DNA from: an uncultured Clostridia bacterium
Lineage (GTDB): Bacteria > Bacillota > Clostridia > UBA1381
DNA length: 12,358 nt
Direction: 5' to 3'
Assembly: GCA_934454035.1 (NCBI GenBank)
Contig: CAKSFY010000062.1
Location: 1 to 12,358 of the forward strand
Part shown: piece after piece, positions 1 through 6,980 of the stretch
Position numbering within the stretch: position 1 is the first letter of the stretch
Layout: the number at the start of each line of letters is the position of its first letter
Notes under the pieces: model-generated
The model's database searches: none
What the model was told of the DNA's origin: nothing
What the model saw: the letters and a program-made list of their open reading frames with translations, nothing else
Translations under genes and position numbers: made by a program

Positions 1-99
1 ATTGCAAAATCAGGCTCTACAGGTAATTCGACCGGACCGCATCTTCATTTTGAAGTCATGGTAAACGGAGTTTGTCAAAATCCTACGAAATATTTCTAA
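1..99 (+). CDS. M23 family (LytM-type) metallopeptidase, C-terminal fragment
   Basis: The window opens inside an open frame that reads 32 residues to a TAA at 97-99. It contains GNSTGPHLHFEV, the C-terminal signature of M23/LytM peptidoglycan endopeptidases; the second His of HxH is a zinc ligand in this family. The remaining tail (NGVCQNPTKYF) resembles the usual end of the beta-barrel domain. M23 peptidases act outside the membrane and cut peptide cross-links, and many are activated by FtsEX. A following S41 protease, as here, is a common arrangement in Clostridia next to ftsEX, so an EnvC-like role in division is plausible, but ftsEX would lie outside the window. The N-terminal part cannot be seen, so substrate class and anchoring are unknown. 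Confidence 0.85.
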   Translation: MAKSGSTGNSTGPHLHFEVMVNGVCQNPTKYF

Positions 100-103
100 T
101 TCT

Positions 104-171
104 TTGTAATTCATAAGAGACTGTAACGAAAGCCACCACCCGATAAGGCTAAGGTTAGAGTCTCTTTACAA
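104..171 (+). other. Long imperfect RNA-like hairpin in the M23-S41 intergenic gap
   Basis: An 8-bp helix pairs AAGAGACT (115-122) with AGTCTCTT (159-166). It continues after a G-G mismatch as TAAC (124-127) with GTTA (154-157). A symmetrical 3x3 internal loop (GAA/AAG) and AGCC (131-134) with GGCT (147-150) follow, capped by a 12-base loop at 135-146. TTGTA (104-108) and TACAA (167-171) can add an outer stem. Only a short ATTTT run follows, so it is a poor intrinsic terminator. It could be a processing site, a leader element for the S41 gene or a small cis-regulatory RNA. It does not match a riboswitch family I can recall. No convincing promoter is visible in the gap (100-231). Confidence 0.4.
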
Positions 172-231
172 TTTTCGGAATAATATTATTTTTCGGACAT
201 ATCTTTAAATGATAGACAAGGAGATGATGAT

Positions 232-1365
232 ATGCAAAAGGCTAAGCTTATTATAGTTACAGCGGCCTGCACGGCAGCAATTACGGTTGGTGCACCGATG
301 CTTTATTTCGGAAACAGTTTGAGTGCAATTATAAAGTTTGGTAATGTACTTAAAATTATGGAGGATAAGTTTTATTTTGATTATGACGATGAAAAAGCAC
401 TTGATTACGCGCTTTCGGGTCTTACTATTGCGTCTGATGACAAATATACCAATTACTACAGTAAGGAAAAATATAAAAGTTATGTCGCCGACGGCAGAAA
501 CACTTATATAGGAATCGGCATTGTACTCGGTCCTGCCGATAATGAAGATGTTCTCAAAATATATTCGGTTTCGGATAATTCTCCGGCAAAGGAAGCGGGA
601 CTTGAAACAGGTGATTTGATTTTAAAAATCAACGGTGAAGCTATGTCATCGCAAGATGTTCAACGTGCTGCGGAGCTGATCAGAGACGGCAACGGAAAAA
701 CGGAAATAATGCTTAAGAGAGATAATAAAGAATTTACCGTATCGGTTGAAAAAAAATCAATCGGGAAAAACTCTGTGACAAGCAGAATTTTGGACGACAG
801 TACGGGATATATTAAAATATCCGCTTTTGACAGGAAGGATAACACTGATAAAGAATCAATTGATACATATGATGAATTTAAGCTTGAAGCTGATAAACTT
901 TACAGTGAGGGATATAAAAACCTTGTAATTGATTTAAGAAATAATCCCGGCGGAGATGTGCAAGTGGTGACTGAGATTGCGGATTATCTTATGCCGGAGG
1001 GAGTAATCACATATTTTGAGGATAAAAGCGGAAAAAGAAAATACTTTAATTCAGATAAAGAATTTAAAGATTTTAATATTGTTGTTCTTGTGAACGGATA
1101 CAGCGCGTCTGCTTCGGAACTTCTTTCGGGTGCTTTAAAAGACAGCGGACGTGCAAAAATTGTAGGTACAAAAACATACGGAAAGGGAATCGTTCAGGAT
1201 GTCTATTCATTCAGTGACGGTTCTGGAATGTCGGTGACAACGGCAAGATACTATACACCGAGCGGAAAATGTATTCATGAAATAGGAATAGAGCCGGATG
1301 TATATGTTGAGCAGACTAAAGAGGACATTCAGCTTGAAAAAGCACTTGAGCTGTTTGAAAAATAA
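232..1365 (+). CDS. S41 family carboxyl-terminal processing protease with PDZ domain
   Basis: This is a membrane-anchored extracytoplasmic serine protease of the CtpA/CtpB/Tsp family, which trims or degrades protein C-termini. The N-terminus has an uncleaved-looking membrane segment (about residues 6-26). A PDZ domain follows at about 90-172, with the YIGIGI carboxylate-binding strand and SPAKEAGLETGDLI. The catalytic core carries NNPGG (237-241) and SASASE (291-296). By alignment to E. coli Tsp the nucleophile is S293 and the general base is K318 in TYGKGIVQ, with Q322 and D304 also in place, so it looks active. The 377 aa length is close to the family norm of about 380-480. AAGGAG at 218-223 sits 8 bases before ATG 232 and fixes the start. 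Its place after an M23 peptidase suggests a shared role in cell-wall remodelling or division. pcrA begins 20 bases after its stop, so cotranscription is likely. The substrate cannot be deduced. Confidence 0.93.
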   Translation: MQKAKLIIVTAACTAAITVGAPMLYFGNSLSAIIKFGNVLKIMEDKFYFDYDDEKALDYALSGLTIASDDKYTNYYSKEKYKSYVADGRNTYIGIGIVLGPADNEDVLKIYSVSDNSPAKEAGLETGDLILKINGEAMSSQDVQRAAELIRDGNGKTEIMLKRDNKEFTVSVEKKSIGKNSVTSRILDDSTGYIKISAFDRKDNTDKESIDTYDEFKLEADKLYSEGYKNLVIDLRNNPGGDVQVVTEIADYLMPEGVITYFEDKSGKRKYFNSDKEFKDFNIVVLVNGYSASASELLSGALKDSGRAKIVGTKTYGKGIVQDVYSFSDGSGMSVTTARYYTPSGKCIHEIGIEPDVYVEQTKEDIQLEKALELFEK

Positions 1366-1385
1366 TTATATAAAGGAAAATACAT

Positions 1386-3578
1386 ATGGAAAATTTACTG
1401 GACAGATTAAATGATAAACAAAAGGAAGCAGTTACCACAACCGAAGGACCGGTGCTTGTTTTAGCAGGTGCAGGGAGCGGAAAAACAACTGTTCTTGTTA
1501 ACAGAATCGCATATATTATTGCAAAAAAACGTGCGCATCCGAAAAATATAATTGCCATTACATTTACAAATAAGGCAGCAAATGAGATGAAGTCCAGAAT
1601 TAAGGCAATTATCGGTGATTCTGCGGACGATATGTGGGTAAGCACATTTCATTCGGCATGCGTCAGAATATTAAGACGAAATATAGATATGGTCGGATAT
1701 GACCGTGATTTTGTTATATATGATTCTGCCGATGCGAAAACAGTTGTTAAAGAATGTTTAAAAGAACTAAACAAGGATGATAAAGTTTATACACCGAAAA
1801 GTGTTTTGTCCACAATAGGAAGCGCAAAAGACAATATGCAGACTCCCGAAATTTTTGAAGCGGTTAATTCGGGCGATTACTACATGAGAAACATAGCTGA
1901 AATTTATGCCTTATATCAGAAAAAGCTCAAAAAAAACAATGCACTTGATTTCGATGATATTGTTTTCCTTGCTGTTAAAATTTTAATGGAAAACCAGGAT
2001 GTTTTACGCTTTTATCAGGAAAAATTTAAGTATATTTTGGTTGACGAGTACCAGGACACAAATAACGTTCAGTATATGCTTATAAGTCTTTTGGCTCAGC
2101 TTAACAGAAATATTTGTGTTGTAGGCGATGACGATCAGAGTATTTACAAATTCAGAGGTGCAAACATTCAGAATATTCTCGGATTTGAGGATGAATTTCC
2201 GGACGCTGTCACAATAAAACTTGAACAAAATTACCGCTCTACAAAAAATATTCTTGATTCGGCAAATGCGGTAATTGCAAATAACCGTGAACGAAAGGGA
2301 AAAGCACTCTGGACTGATAAGCCGGAGGGAAACAAGCTTGTTCTTTATACTGCTGCCACAGAAAGAGGCGAGGGCGAGTTTATAGCAAAGCAAATAGAGA
2401 AACTTGTATCGGAGGGAGTAAAGTATTCGGATATAGCGGTTTTGTACCGTACAAATGCACAGTCGCGTGTAATAGAAGAAATGTTCCTGCGTTGGGCAAT
2501 TCCTTATAAAGTACTTGCAGGAATGCGATTTTATGACAGAAAAGAAATTAAAGATATTATTGCATATTTGAGAGTTATTTACAATCCGAAGGATGATGTC
2601 AGTTTAAAAAGGGTGATAAATGAACCTAAACGCGGAATCGGTCCTACAAGTATAGAAAGGGCTTCGGCATTGGCTTCGGAAAAGGGAGTATCGCTTTTCG
2701 AGATATTAAAAAAAGCGTATGACTATCCGCAGCTTTTGAGAATTTCATCAAAAACAGAGGGATTTGCTGCAACTGTTGATGCTTTGGAAAAAGCGTCGCA
2801 TACAATGAAATTAGAGGATTTTGTTGTTCGTGTGCTGAACGATACCGGGTATCTGCCGGCGCTTCAGCTTGAAAACAGTGTCGAAGCACAGACAAGAATT
2901 GATAACCTGAAAGAATTTATGTCGGTTGTGCAGGAATTTGAACGTACTGCGGAGGAAGTCAGCCTTTCAATGTTTTTGGAAAATCTTGCCTTAGTTGCAG
3001 ATATTGACGCATACGATGAAGATCAGGATACCGTTGTGATGATGACGATTCACAGTGCAAAAGGACTCGAATTTGACAATGTCTTTCTTACCGGAATGGA
3101 GGAGGGACTTTTCCCGTCGTCGCGGTCAAGTATGGAAAGGGAGGATTTGGAGGAAGAACGCCGTCTGTGCTATGTGGCAATAACAAGAGCGCGAAAAAAA
3201 CTCTATCTGACCAACACGCGTCAAAGAATGATTTACGGAAAGACATCCGCTTCAATTCCGTCGCAGTTCTTAAAAGAAATTCCGCCGGAATATATTGAAG
3301 AAGAATTTGATAAAGCTATTAAAAAAGTAACTGTTGCCGTTGAGCAAAAAGCAAATACTTTTAAAGACGTTATATATAATCCGATAAAAGTGCAGGAGCC
3401 GTTGTCGGCAGAGATTGACTTTAAGCCCGGCGACAGAGTAATGCATAAAAAATTCGGAGAAGGAACAATAATATCTGTGCAGCAGTTCGGCAGAGATGCA
3501 AAGCTGGAAATTCAATTTGATTCTGTGGGCAGAAAGCAGCTTATGGCAGTATTTGCAAAACTTCAAAAGATAAACTAG
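1386..3578 (+). CDS. pcrA: ATP-dependent 3'-5' DNA helicase PcrA (UvrD/Rep superfamily 1A)
   Basis: PcrA unwinds DNA 3' to 5' in nucleotide excision repair, rolling-circle replication and RecA displacement, and it associates with RNA polymerase. All superfamily 1A motifs are visible: Q motif at 8-16 (LNDKQKEAV), Walker A GAGSGKTT (28-35), motif Ia region ITFTNKAANEM (58-68), motif II DEYQDT (220-225), motif III VVGDDDQSIYKFRGA (245-259), motif IV QNYRSTKNIL (281-290), motif V TIHSAKGLEFDNV (554-566) and motif VI YVAITRARKKLYLT (596-609). The C-terminal Tudor-like domain (about 678-728: PGDRVMHKKFGEGTI) is the RNA-polymerase-binding module typical of Firmicute PcrA. The 730 aa length is normal. 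AAAGGAAAA lies just before ATG 1386. In many Firmicutes pcrA is followed by ligA; here a Dabb gene follows instead, and ligA is not in view. Confidence 0.97.
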   Translation: MENLLDRLNDKQKEAVTTTEGPVLVLAGAGSGKTTVLVNRIAYIIAKKRAHPKNIIAITFTNKAANEMKSRIKAIIGDSADDMWVSTFHSACVRILRRNIDMVGYDRDFVIYDSADAKTVVKECLKELNKDDKVYTPKSVLSTIGSAKDNMQTPEIFEAVNSGDYYMRNIAEIYALYQKKLKKNNALDFDDIVFLAVKILMENQDVLRFYQEKFKYILVDEYQDTNNVQYMLISLLAQLNRNICVVGDDDQSIYKFRGANIQNILGFEDEFPDAVTIKLEQNYRSTKNILDSANAVIANNRERKGKALWTDKPEGNKLVLYTAATERGEGEFIAKQIEKLVSEGVKYSDIAVLYRTNAQSRVIEEMFLRWAIPYKVLAGMRFYDRKEIKDIIAYLRVIYNPKDDVSLKRVINEPKRGIGPTSIERASALASEKGVSLFEILKKAYDYPQLLRISSKTEGFAATVDALEKASHTMKLEDFVVRVLNDTGYLPALQLENSVEAQTRIDNLKEFMSVVQEFERTAEEVSLSMFLENLALVADIDAYDEDQDTVVMMTIHSAKGLEFDNVFLTGMEEGLFPSSRSSMEREDLEEERRLCYVAITRARKKLYLTNTRQRMIYGKTSASIPSQFLKEIPPEYIEEEFDKAIKKVTVAVEQKANTFKDVIYNPIKVQEPLSAEIDFKPGDRVMHKKFGEGTIISVQQFGRDAKLEIQFDSVGRKQLMAVFAKLQKIN

Positions 3579-3593
3579 AAAGGAAAGATGAAA

Positions 3594-3884
3594 ATGATAA
3601 AGCATATTGTTTGTTTTAAATTAAAGGATAACTGCGAAGAACAAAAAAACAAAGCAAAAGAGATTTTGCTTTCGATGAAAGAAAATGTACCAACGGTTAA
3701 AGCAATAGAGGTTGGCTGCGACTTTTTGGGTTCTGCTCGTTCATATGATATTATTTTACAGGTTACACTTGATTCAAAAGCCGTACTTGATGAATATCAA
3801 AATGATGAGTATCATGTAAATGTTGTGAAGAAACATATGCATGCCGCAGCGATTGAAAGCATAGCGGTAGATTACGAAATATAA
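3594..3884 (+). CDS. Dabb family (stress-responsive A/B barrel) protein
   Basis: This small protein of 96 residues begins MIKHIVCFKLKD, the standard opening strand of the Dabb ferredoxin-like alpha/beta-barrel family, which usually forms dimers. The family includes stress-induced plant proteins and bacterial proteins mostly without known function, some enzymatic. Later features fit too: SYDIILQVTLDS in the second strand and a His-containing segment (EYHVNVVKKHM) before the last strand. I prefer ATG 3594 over the in-frame ATG at 3588: AAAGGAA (3580-3585) gives near-normal spacing to 3594 but only about 3 bases to 3588, and family members typically start MIKHIV. It lies 15 bases after the pcrA stop, so it is probably in the same operon. 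No catalytic residues can be assigned and no functional link to PcrA is evident. Confidence 0.85.
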   Translation: MIKHIVCFKLKDNCEEQKNKAKEILLSMKENVPTVKAIEVGCDFLGSARSYDIILQVTLDSKAVLDEYQNDEYHVNVVKKHMHAAAIESIAVDYEI

Positions 3885-3950
3885 ATTTTCGTCATTATCG
3901 GGAAATATCCGCCATATAATAAAACATAAGATTGTTGCAGGGGTGGGTAG

Positions 3951-4358
3951 ATGAAAAAGATGATGTTGTATGTCGCTTGTGTCATTATTATAATCATCGT
4001 AGCATTTATTGTGCTGATTATGATGGGAAATGATACCGACAAAAATATGAAATTTCTGTCCGCATACGGATGGAGGGTATCGGAAAACGAAATAGAGATT
4101 GAAGAAATCAAAATCCCGAAAGAATTTGATGATGTATATAACAATTATAATGAGCTGCAAAAGCAGGCAGGACTTGATTTAGGCTTGTATAAAGGAAAGA
4201 ATGCCGTGCGATACACATATCTTGTACTGAATTATCCTAAAGATGTGGGTGAGCCGGTCAGGGCAAATGTTATTTGTGTAAAAGGAAAACCTGTTGCGGG
4301 CGATATAATGACAGTAAGCCTTGACGGTTTTATGCATTCGTTAAAATTTCCGGAATGA
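3951..4358 (+). CDS. DUF4830-like membrane-anchored protein of unknown function
   Basis: A 135-residue protein with one strong N-terminal membrane segment (about residues 4-25) and a soluble domain predicted outside the membrane. The domain has features I associate with DUF4830 proteins of Clostridia: FLSAYGWRVSE, an acidic stretch ending in IPKEFDDVYNNYNELQKQ, a VRYTYLVLNYP strand, and a C-terminal GGD/GFMH-like end (AGDIMTVSLDGFMH). The family has no known function; the layout resembles small lipoprotein-like or regulator-like extracytoplasmic domains, but that is only shape. The ribosome binding site is unusual (AGGGGTGGG at 3939-3947, 3 bases before ATG). A TATAAT at 3915-3920 could be a -10 box, but I see no matching -35, so its own promoter is uncertain. 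It is the last gene before the bidirectional terminator. Confidence 0.75.
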   Translation: MKKMMLYVACVIIIIIVAFIVLIMMGNDTDKNMKFLSAYGWRVSENEIEIEEIKIPKEFDDVYNNYNELQKQAGLDLGLYKGKNAVRYTYLVLNYPKDVGEPVRANVICVKGKPVAGDIMTVSLDGFMHSLKFPE

Positions 4359-4372
4359 ACAGGAGATTAAGT

Positions 4373-4420
4373 AAAAAAACAACAAAGCATGATATTTCAT
4401 CATCGCTTTGTTGTTTTTTT
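4373..4420. terminator. Bidirectional intrinsic terminator between DUF4830 gene and ackA
   Basis: CAACAAAGC (4380-4388) pairs perfectly with GCTTTGTTG (4405-4413). Inside it ATGAT (4389-4393) pairs with ATCAT (4399-4403) across one bulged C, leaving a five-base loop. An A-run at 4373-4379 and a T-run at 4414-4420 flank the stem, so a uridine tract follows the hairpin on both strands. It lies between convergent genes and ends 9 bases past the ackA stop, so it can serve both transcripts. Confidence 0.9.
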
Positions 4421-4429
4421 AAAAACAGT

Positions 4430-5626
4430 TTATTTTGTAAGCCGTTGAGTATCTAATGCAATCATTAATTCTTCGTTTGTGGGTATAACAAGTGTTTTTA
4501 CTGTTGCGCCTGCAGCGGTTACGTCAACTGCTTCGCCTCTTGCTTTATTGAGCTCACTGTCAATTTTAATTCCCATAAATCCGAGATTTTCAACGATTTT
4601 AGCGCGGATGCCGCCATCATTTTCACCAATGCCGGCTGTAAATACAACTGCATCCACACCGCCCATTGCAGCGGCATATGCACCGATAAGCTTCGTAACA
4701 CTGTAGGTGAACATATCGAGTGCGAGCTGCGCTCTTTCGTTGCCTTCATCAGCTGCCGCCGACAAGTCACGGAAATCGCTGCTTATGCCTGAAATTCCGA
4801 ATACACCGGACTGCTTGTTCATAAGAGTGTCAACTTCTTTTGCACTCATTCCGACATTATTGATAAGATATGTTACAACGGCAGGGTCCATAGAACCGGT
4901 TCTTGTTCCCATTACTACGCCGTCAAGGGGAGTGAAGCCCATTGATGTGTCAACACATTTACCATGGTCAACCGCACTTACGGAAGAGCCGTTACCTAAA
5001 TGGCAGGTGATAATTTTAAGCTCTGAGAGCGGCTTACCTAGCATTTTTGCAGCTTCCTGCGAAACAAATTTATGACTTGTTCCGTGAAATCCGAATTTTC
5101 TGATTTTATACTTTTCGTAATACTCATAGGGAAGGGCGTACATATATGCTTTTGCAGGCATTGTCTGGTGGAAAGCGGTATCAAATACGGCAACCTGAGG
5201 CACGCCGGGCATATTTTTTTCACATGCTTCAATACCTGTGATGTTGGGCGGATTGTGCAAAGGAGCAACCGGAATACACATTTTAAGTGCTTCCATAACC
5301 TTTCCGTCGATTACGCAAGAATCAGCAAAGAATTCACTTCCGTGCACAACTCTGTGACCTACTGCGCCGATTTCATCCATTGATTTAATTACGCCGTATT
5401 CTTCATTTGTCAACGCTTCCAAAACCAATTTGATTGCGTCGGCATGATTTGACATAACACTTTCAATTTTCTTTGTAATGCCTTTTACAAGATTTTTGTG
5501 CTGAAGATTTGAACCGTCAATTCCGATTCTTTCGCACAGACCTTTTGCCATAACTGTCATGCTGTCCATATCTATAAGCTGATACTTAAGCGATGAGCTT
5601 CCGGCATTGATTACCAAAACTTTCAT
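4430..5626 (-). CDS. ackA: Acetate kinase
   Basis: AckA interconverts acetyl phosphate plus ADP with acetate plus ATP in the cytoplasm, the substrate-level phosphorylation step of fermentation. The 398 aa length is typical of the family. The ASKHA-fold signatures are present: N-terminal VINAGSSSLKYQL (5-17, with N7, S10, S12 and K14), HRVVHGSEFF (91-100, R92), FDTAFHQTMP (148-157, D149), GFHGTSHKFVS (179-189, H181), HLGNGSSV (209-216), MGTRTGSMDP (239-248, R242), AGIGENDGGIR (331-341), and IPTNEEL (381-387). These match the catalytic set of the Methanosarcina enzyme with a one-residue shift. GAAAGGAAG sits before the ATG on the minus strand. It lies 31 bases after pta with no terminator or clear promoter between, so pta-ackA is one operon. 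Confidence 0.98.
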   Translation of the reverse strand: MKVLVINAGSSSLKYQLIDMDSMTVMAKGLCERIGIDGSNLQHKNLVKGITKKIESVMSNHADAIKLVLEALTNEEYGVIKSMDEIGAVGHRVVHGSEFFADSCVIDGKVMEALKMCIPVAPLHNPPNITGIEACEKNMPGVPQVAVFDTAFHQTMPAKAYMYALPYEYYEKYKIRKFGFHGTSHKFVSQEAAKMLGKPLSELKIITCHLGNGSSVSAVDHGKCVDTSMGFTPLDGVVMGTRTGSMDPAVVTYLINNVGMSAKEVDTLMNKQSGVFGISGISSDFRDLSAAADEGNERAQLALDMFTYSVTKLIGAYAAAMGGVDAVVFTAGIGENDGGIRAKIVENLGFMGIKIDSELNKARGEAVDVTAAGATVKTLVIPTNEELMIALDTQRLTK

Positions 5627-5657
5627 TTATATATCTTCCTTTCAAATTAATAACATA

Positions 5658-6656
5658 TTATTTTCCTTGTGCCTGAACACAGGTAATAGCTACAACACCT
5701 ACAATGTCATCAGCCGAGCAGCCTCTCGAGAGGTCGTTAATCGGCATTGCAATGCCCTGTGTTACCGGACCGTATGCTTCAGCTTTTGCAAGTCTTTGAA
5801 CAAGTTTGTAACCGATATTTCCTGCGTCAAGGTCGGGGAATACAAGTACATTTGCTTTTCCGGCAACAGGTGAACCGGGTGCTTTGGAAGCAGCTACCGA
5901 CGGTACGATTGCAGCGTCAAGCTGAAGTTCTCCGTCAACTTTCAATTCCGGATTGTTCTCTTTACAGATAGCAGTAGCTTCAACAACTTTATCTACATCG
6001 GCATGTTTTGCACTGCCTTTTGTAGAGTGTGAAAGCATTGCTACAAGCGGTTCTTTTTCTGCCAAAAGTTCAAATGACTCGGCAGAGCAGGCTGCAATTG
6101 CAGCAAGCTTTTCGGGATCCGGGTTTTGTTCGAGACCGCTGTCCGCAAAAATAAATGTTCCGTTTGCTCCGTATTCACAGTCGGGCACAACCATAAGGAA
6201 AAATGCAGAAACAAGTCTTACGCCCGGTTTTGTTTTAATAATCTGTAAGCTCGGACGGAGTGTGTTTGCGGTCGAATGGCATGCGCCCGAAACAACACCG
6301 TCTGCGTCGCCTGCTTTTACCATAAGGCATGCATAATACATATAATCGCCGAGAGCGGTCTTTTTTGCATCTTCATATGTAAGTCCTTTTGCTTTTCTGA
6401 GTTCAACAAAAAGGTTTATATATTCTTCTGTTTTTTCATATGTAAACGGGTTGATGATTAGTGCTTTTGAAATATCAAGTCCCTTGCTGCTTTCCTCAAT
6501 TTCTTCGGGTGTTCCGATAATAATGAGGTTTGCAATATCCTCTTTCAAAATCATTTCAGCCGCTTCAAAAGTTCTTCTGTCCATTGATTCGGGCAGAATA
6601 ATTGTTTTTTTATCGGCTTTTGCCCTTTCTTTGATTCTGTCAATAAATGCACTCAT
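5658..6656 (-). CDS. pta: Phosphate acetyltransferase (short form)
   Basis: Pta converts acetyl-CoA and phosphate to acetyl phosphate and CoA, feeding AckA. At 332 aa it is the short form, made only of the catalytic domain without the N-terminal P-loop/DRTGG regions of enterobacterial Pta. Conserved segments are TIILPES (18-24), DGVVSGACHSTANTLRP (119-135), DGELQLDAA (241-249), NVLVFPDLDAGNIGYKLVQRL (within 269-289), and GPVTQGIAMPINDLSRGCS (296-314). S310 and R311 match the catalytic Ser and CoA/phosphate-binding Arg of the Methanosarcina enzyme. AAGGAGAA precedes the ATG. Its promoter lies about 37 bases upstream. The family also includes phosphate butyryltransferases, but the pairing with a clear ackA favours acetyl specificity. 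Confidence 0.97.
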   Translation of the reverse strand: MSAFIDRIKERAKADKKTIILPESMDRRTFEAAEMILKEDIANLIIIGTPEEIEESSKGLDISKALIINPFTYEKTEEYINLFVELRKAKGLTYEDAKKTALGDYMYYACLMVKAGDADGVVSGACHSTANTLRPSLQIIKTKPGVRLVSAFFLMVVPDCEYGANGTFIFADSGLEQNPDPEKLAAIAACSAESFELLAEKEPLVAMLSHSTKGSAKHADVDKVVEATAICKENNPELKVDGELQLDAAIVPSVAASKAPGSPVAGKANVLVFPDLDAGNIGYKLVQRLAKAEAYGPVTQGIAMPINDLSRGCSADDIVGVVAITCVQAQGK

Positions 6657-6692
6657 TTTAAATTCTCCTTCAAATTTTATAATACATATTAT

Positions 6693-6721
6693 ATTATAAT
6701 ACTTTTTTTGACATTTTTCAA
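6693..6721 (-). promoter_or_regulatory. Sigma-A-type promoter of pta-ackA, with A/T tract upstream
   Basis: On the minus strand TTGAAA (complement of 6716-6721) and a perfect TATAAT (complement of 6693-6698) are separated by exactly 17 bases, ending 36 bases before the pta start codon. About 10 bases upstream of the -35 lies a run of A and T (6730-6750), where a UP element would bind the RNA polymerase alpha subunit. Strong constitutive expression would fit a central fermentation operon. No obvious operator palindrome overlaps the core promoter. Confidence 0.75.
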
Positions 6722-6789
6722 GTACAGAATAAAAAAAAATGATTTTTTTTACGGAATAACAACGGATTGTGTGAATTTATGCTTCCACT

Positions 6790-6814
6790 AAAAAAGACAG
6801 GCAGCGAACCTGTC
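6790..6814 (-). terminator. Intrinsic terminator at the end of the yajC-TIGR04086 transcript
   Basis: Read on the minus strand, GACAGG (complement of 6809-6814), a 7-base loop and CCTGTC (complement of 6796-6801) are followed directly by six T (complement of 6790-6795). This ends transcripts arriving from the TIGR04086-like gene or from the structured region 6838-6966. A weaker T-run on the plus-strand side (6816-6821) allows some bidirectional use, though no plus-strand gene is nearby. Confidence 0.75.
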
Positions 6815-6837
6815 AGTTTTTGCATGTTATTTTACTG

Positions 6838-6966
6838 TCGGTTTTACCAAGTTGTTTACAATCTTCGCTATCCCGAATGCAGCCGGTTAATCAAATGAAT
6901 GAAGAAAATAAAACATATAATGGCTGCACTCGGGAGAAAGATTTAAAAAAGGTTCGATGCTGACCG
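6838..6966 (-). ncRNA. Candidate structured RNA between the TIGR04086-like gene and pta
   Basis: The 324-base gap 6657-6980 holds no gene: the pta promoter is at one end, a terminator lies in the middle, and this folded stretch is at the other end. A 14-bp helix pairs 6922-6935 with 6871-6884. On the minus strand every position pairs, with one G-U (6929/6877); on the plus strand that position is an A-C mismatch, which favours a minus-strand RNA. The helix extends across an internal loop by AATCTT/AAGATT (6860-6865 with 6938-6943). The loop of 37 bases (6885-6921) is AT-rich. It could be a 3'-UTR structure, a leader or a free small RNA; no family is recognised and no clear own promoter is seen. 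Confidence 0.4.
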
Positions 6967-6980
6967 TAATAATATAATTT

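Noticed and set aside
104..171. Known riboswitch (TPP, SAM, cobalamin, c-di-GMP, T-box, ZTP or THF)
   Set aside because: None of the conserved core sequences of these classes that I know is present in the stretch.
2004..2393. Minus-strand 129-codon open frame inside pcrA
   Set aside because: It lies wholly opposite the helicase motif II-IV region, has no recognisable domain and no ribosome binding site; a reading-frame shadow.
3588..3590. ATG at 3588 as the Dabb start
   Set aside because: Only about 3 bases separate it from the AGGA site, and Dabb proteins normally start at the MIKHIV methionine, which is ATG 3594.
5953..6336. Plus-strand 127-codon open frame opposite pta
   Set aside because: pta is complete and conserved on the minus strand; this product matches nothing and has a composition typical of antisense frames.
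6657..6980. Possible small six-cysteine peptide gene (scfA), often near yajC/TIGR04086 genes in Clostridia
   Set aside because: No cysteine-rich short open frame with a start and ribosome binding site is present on the minus strand here; the stretch is promoter, terminator and hairpin sequence.
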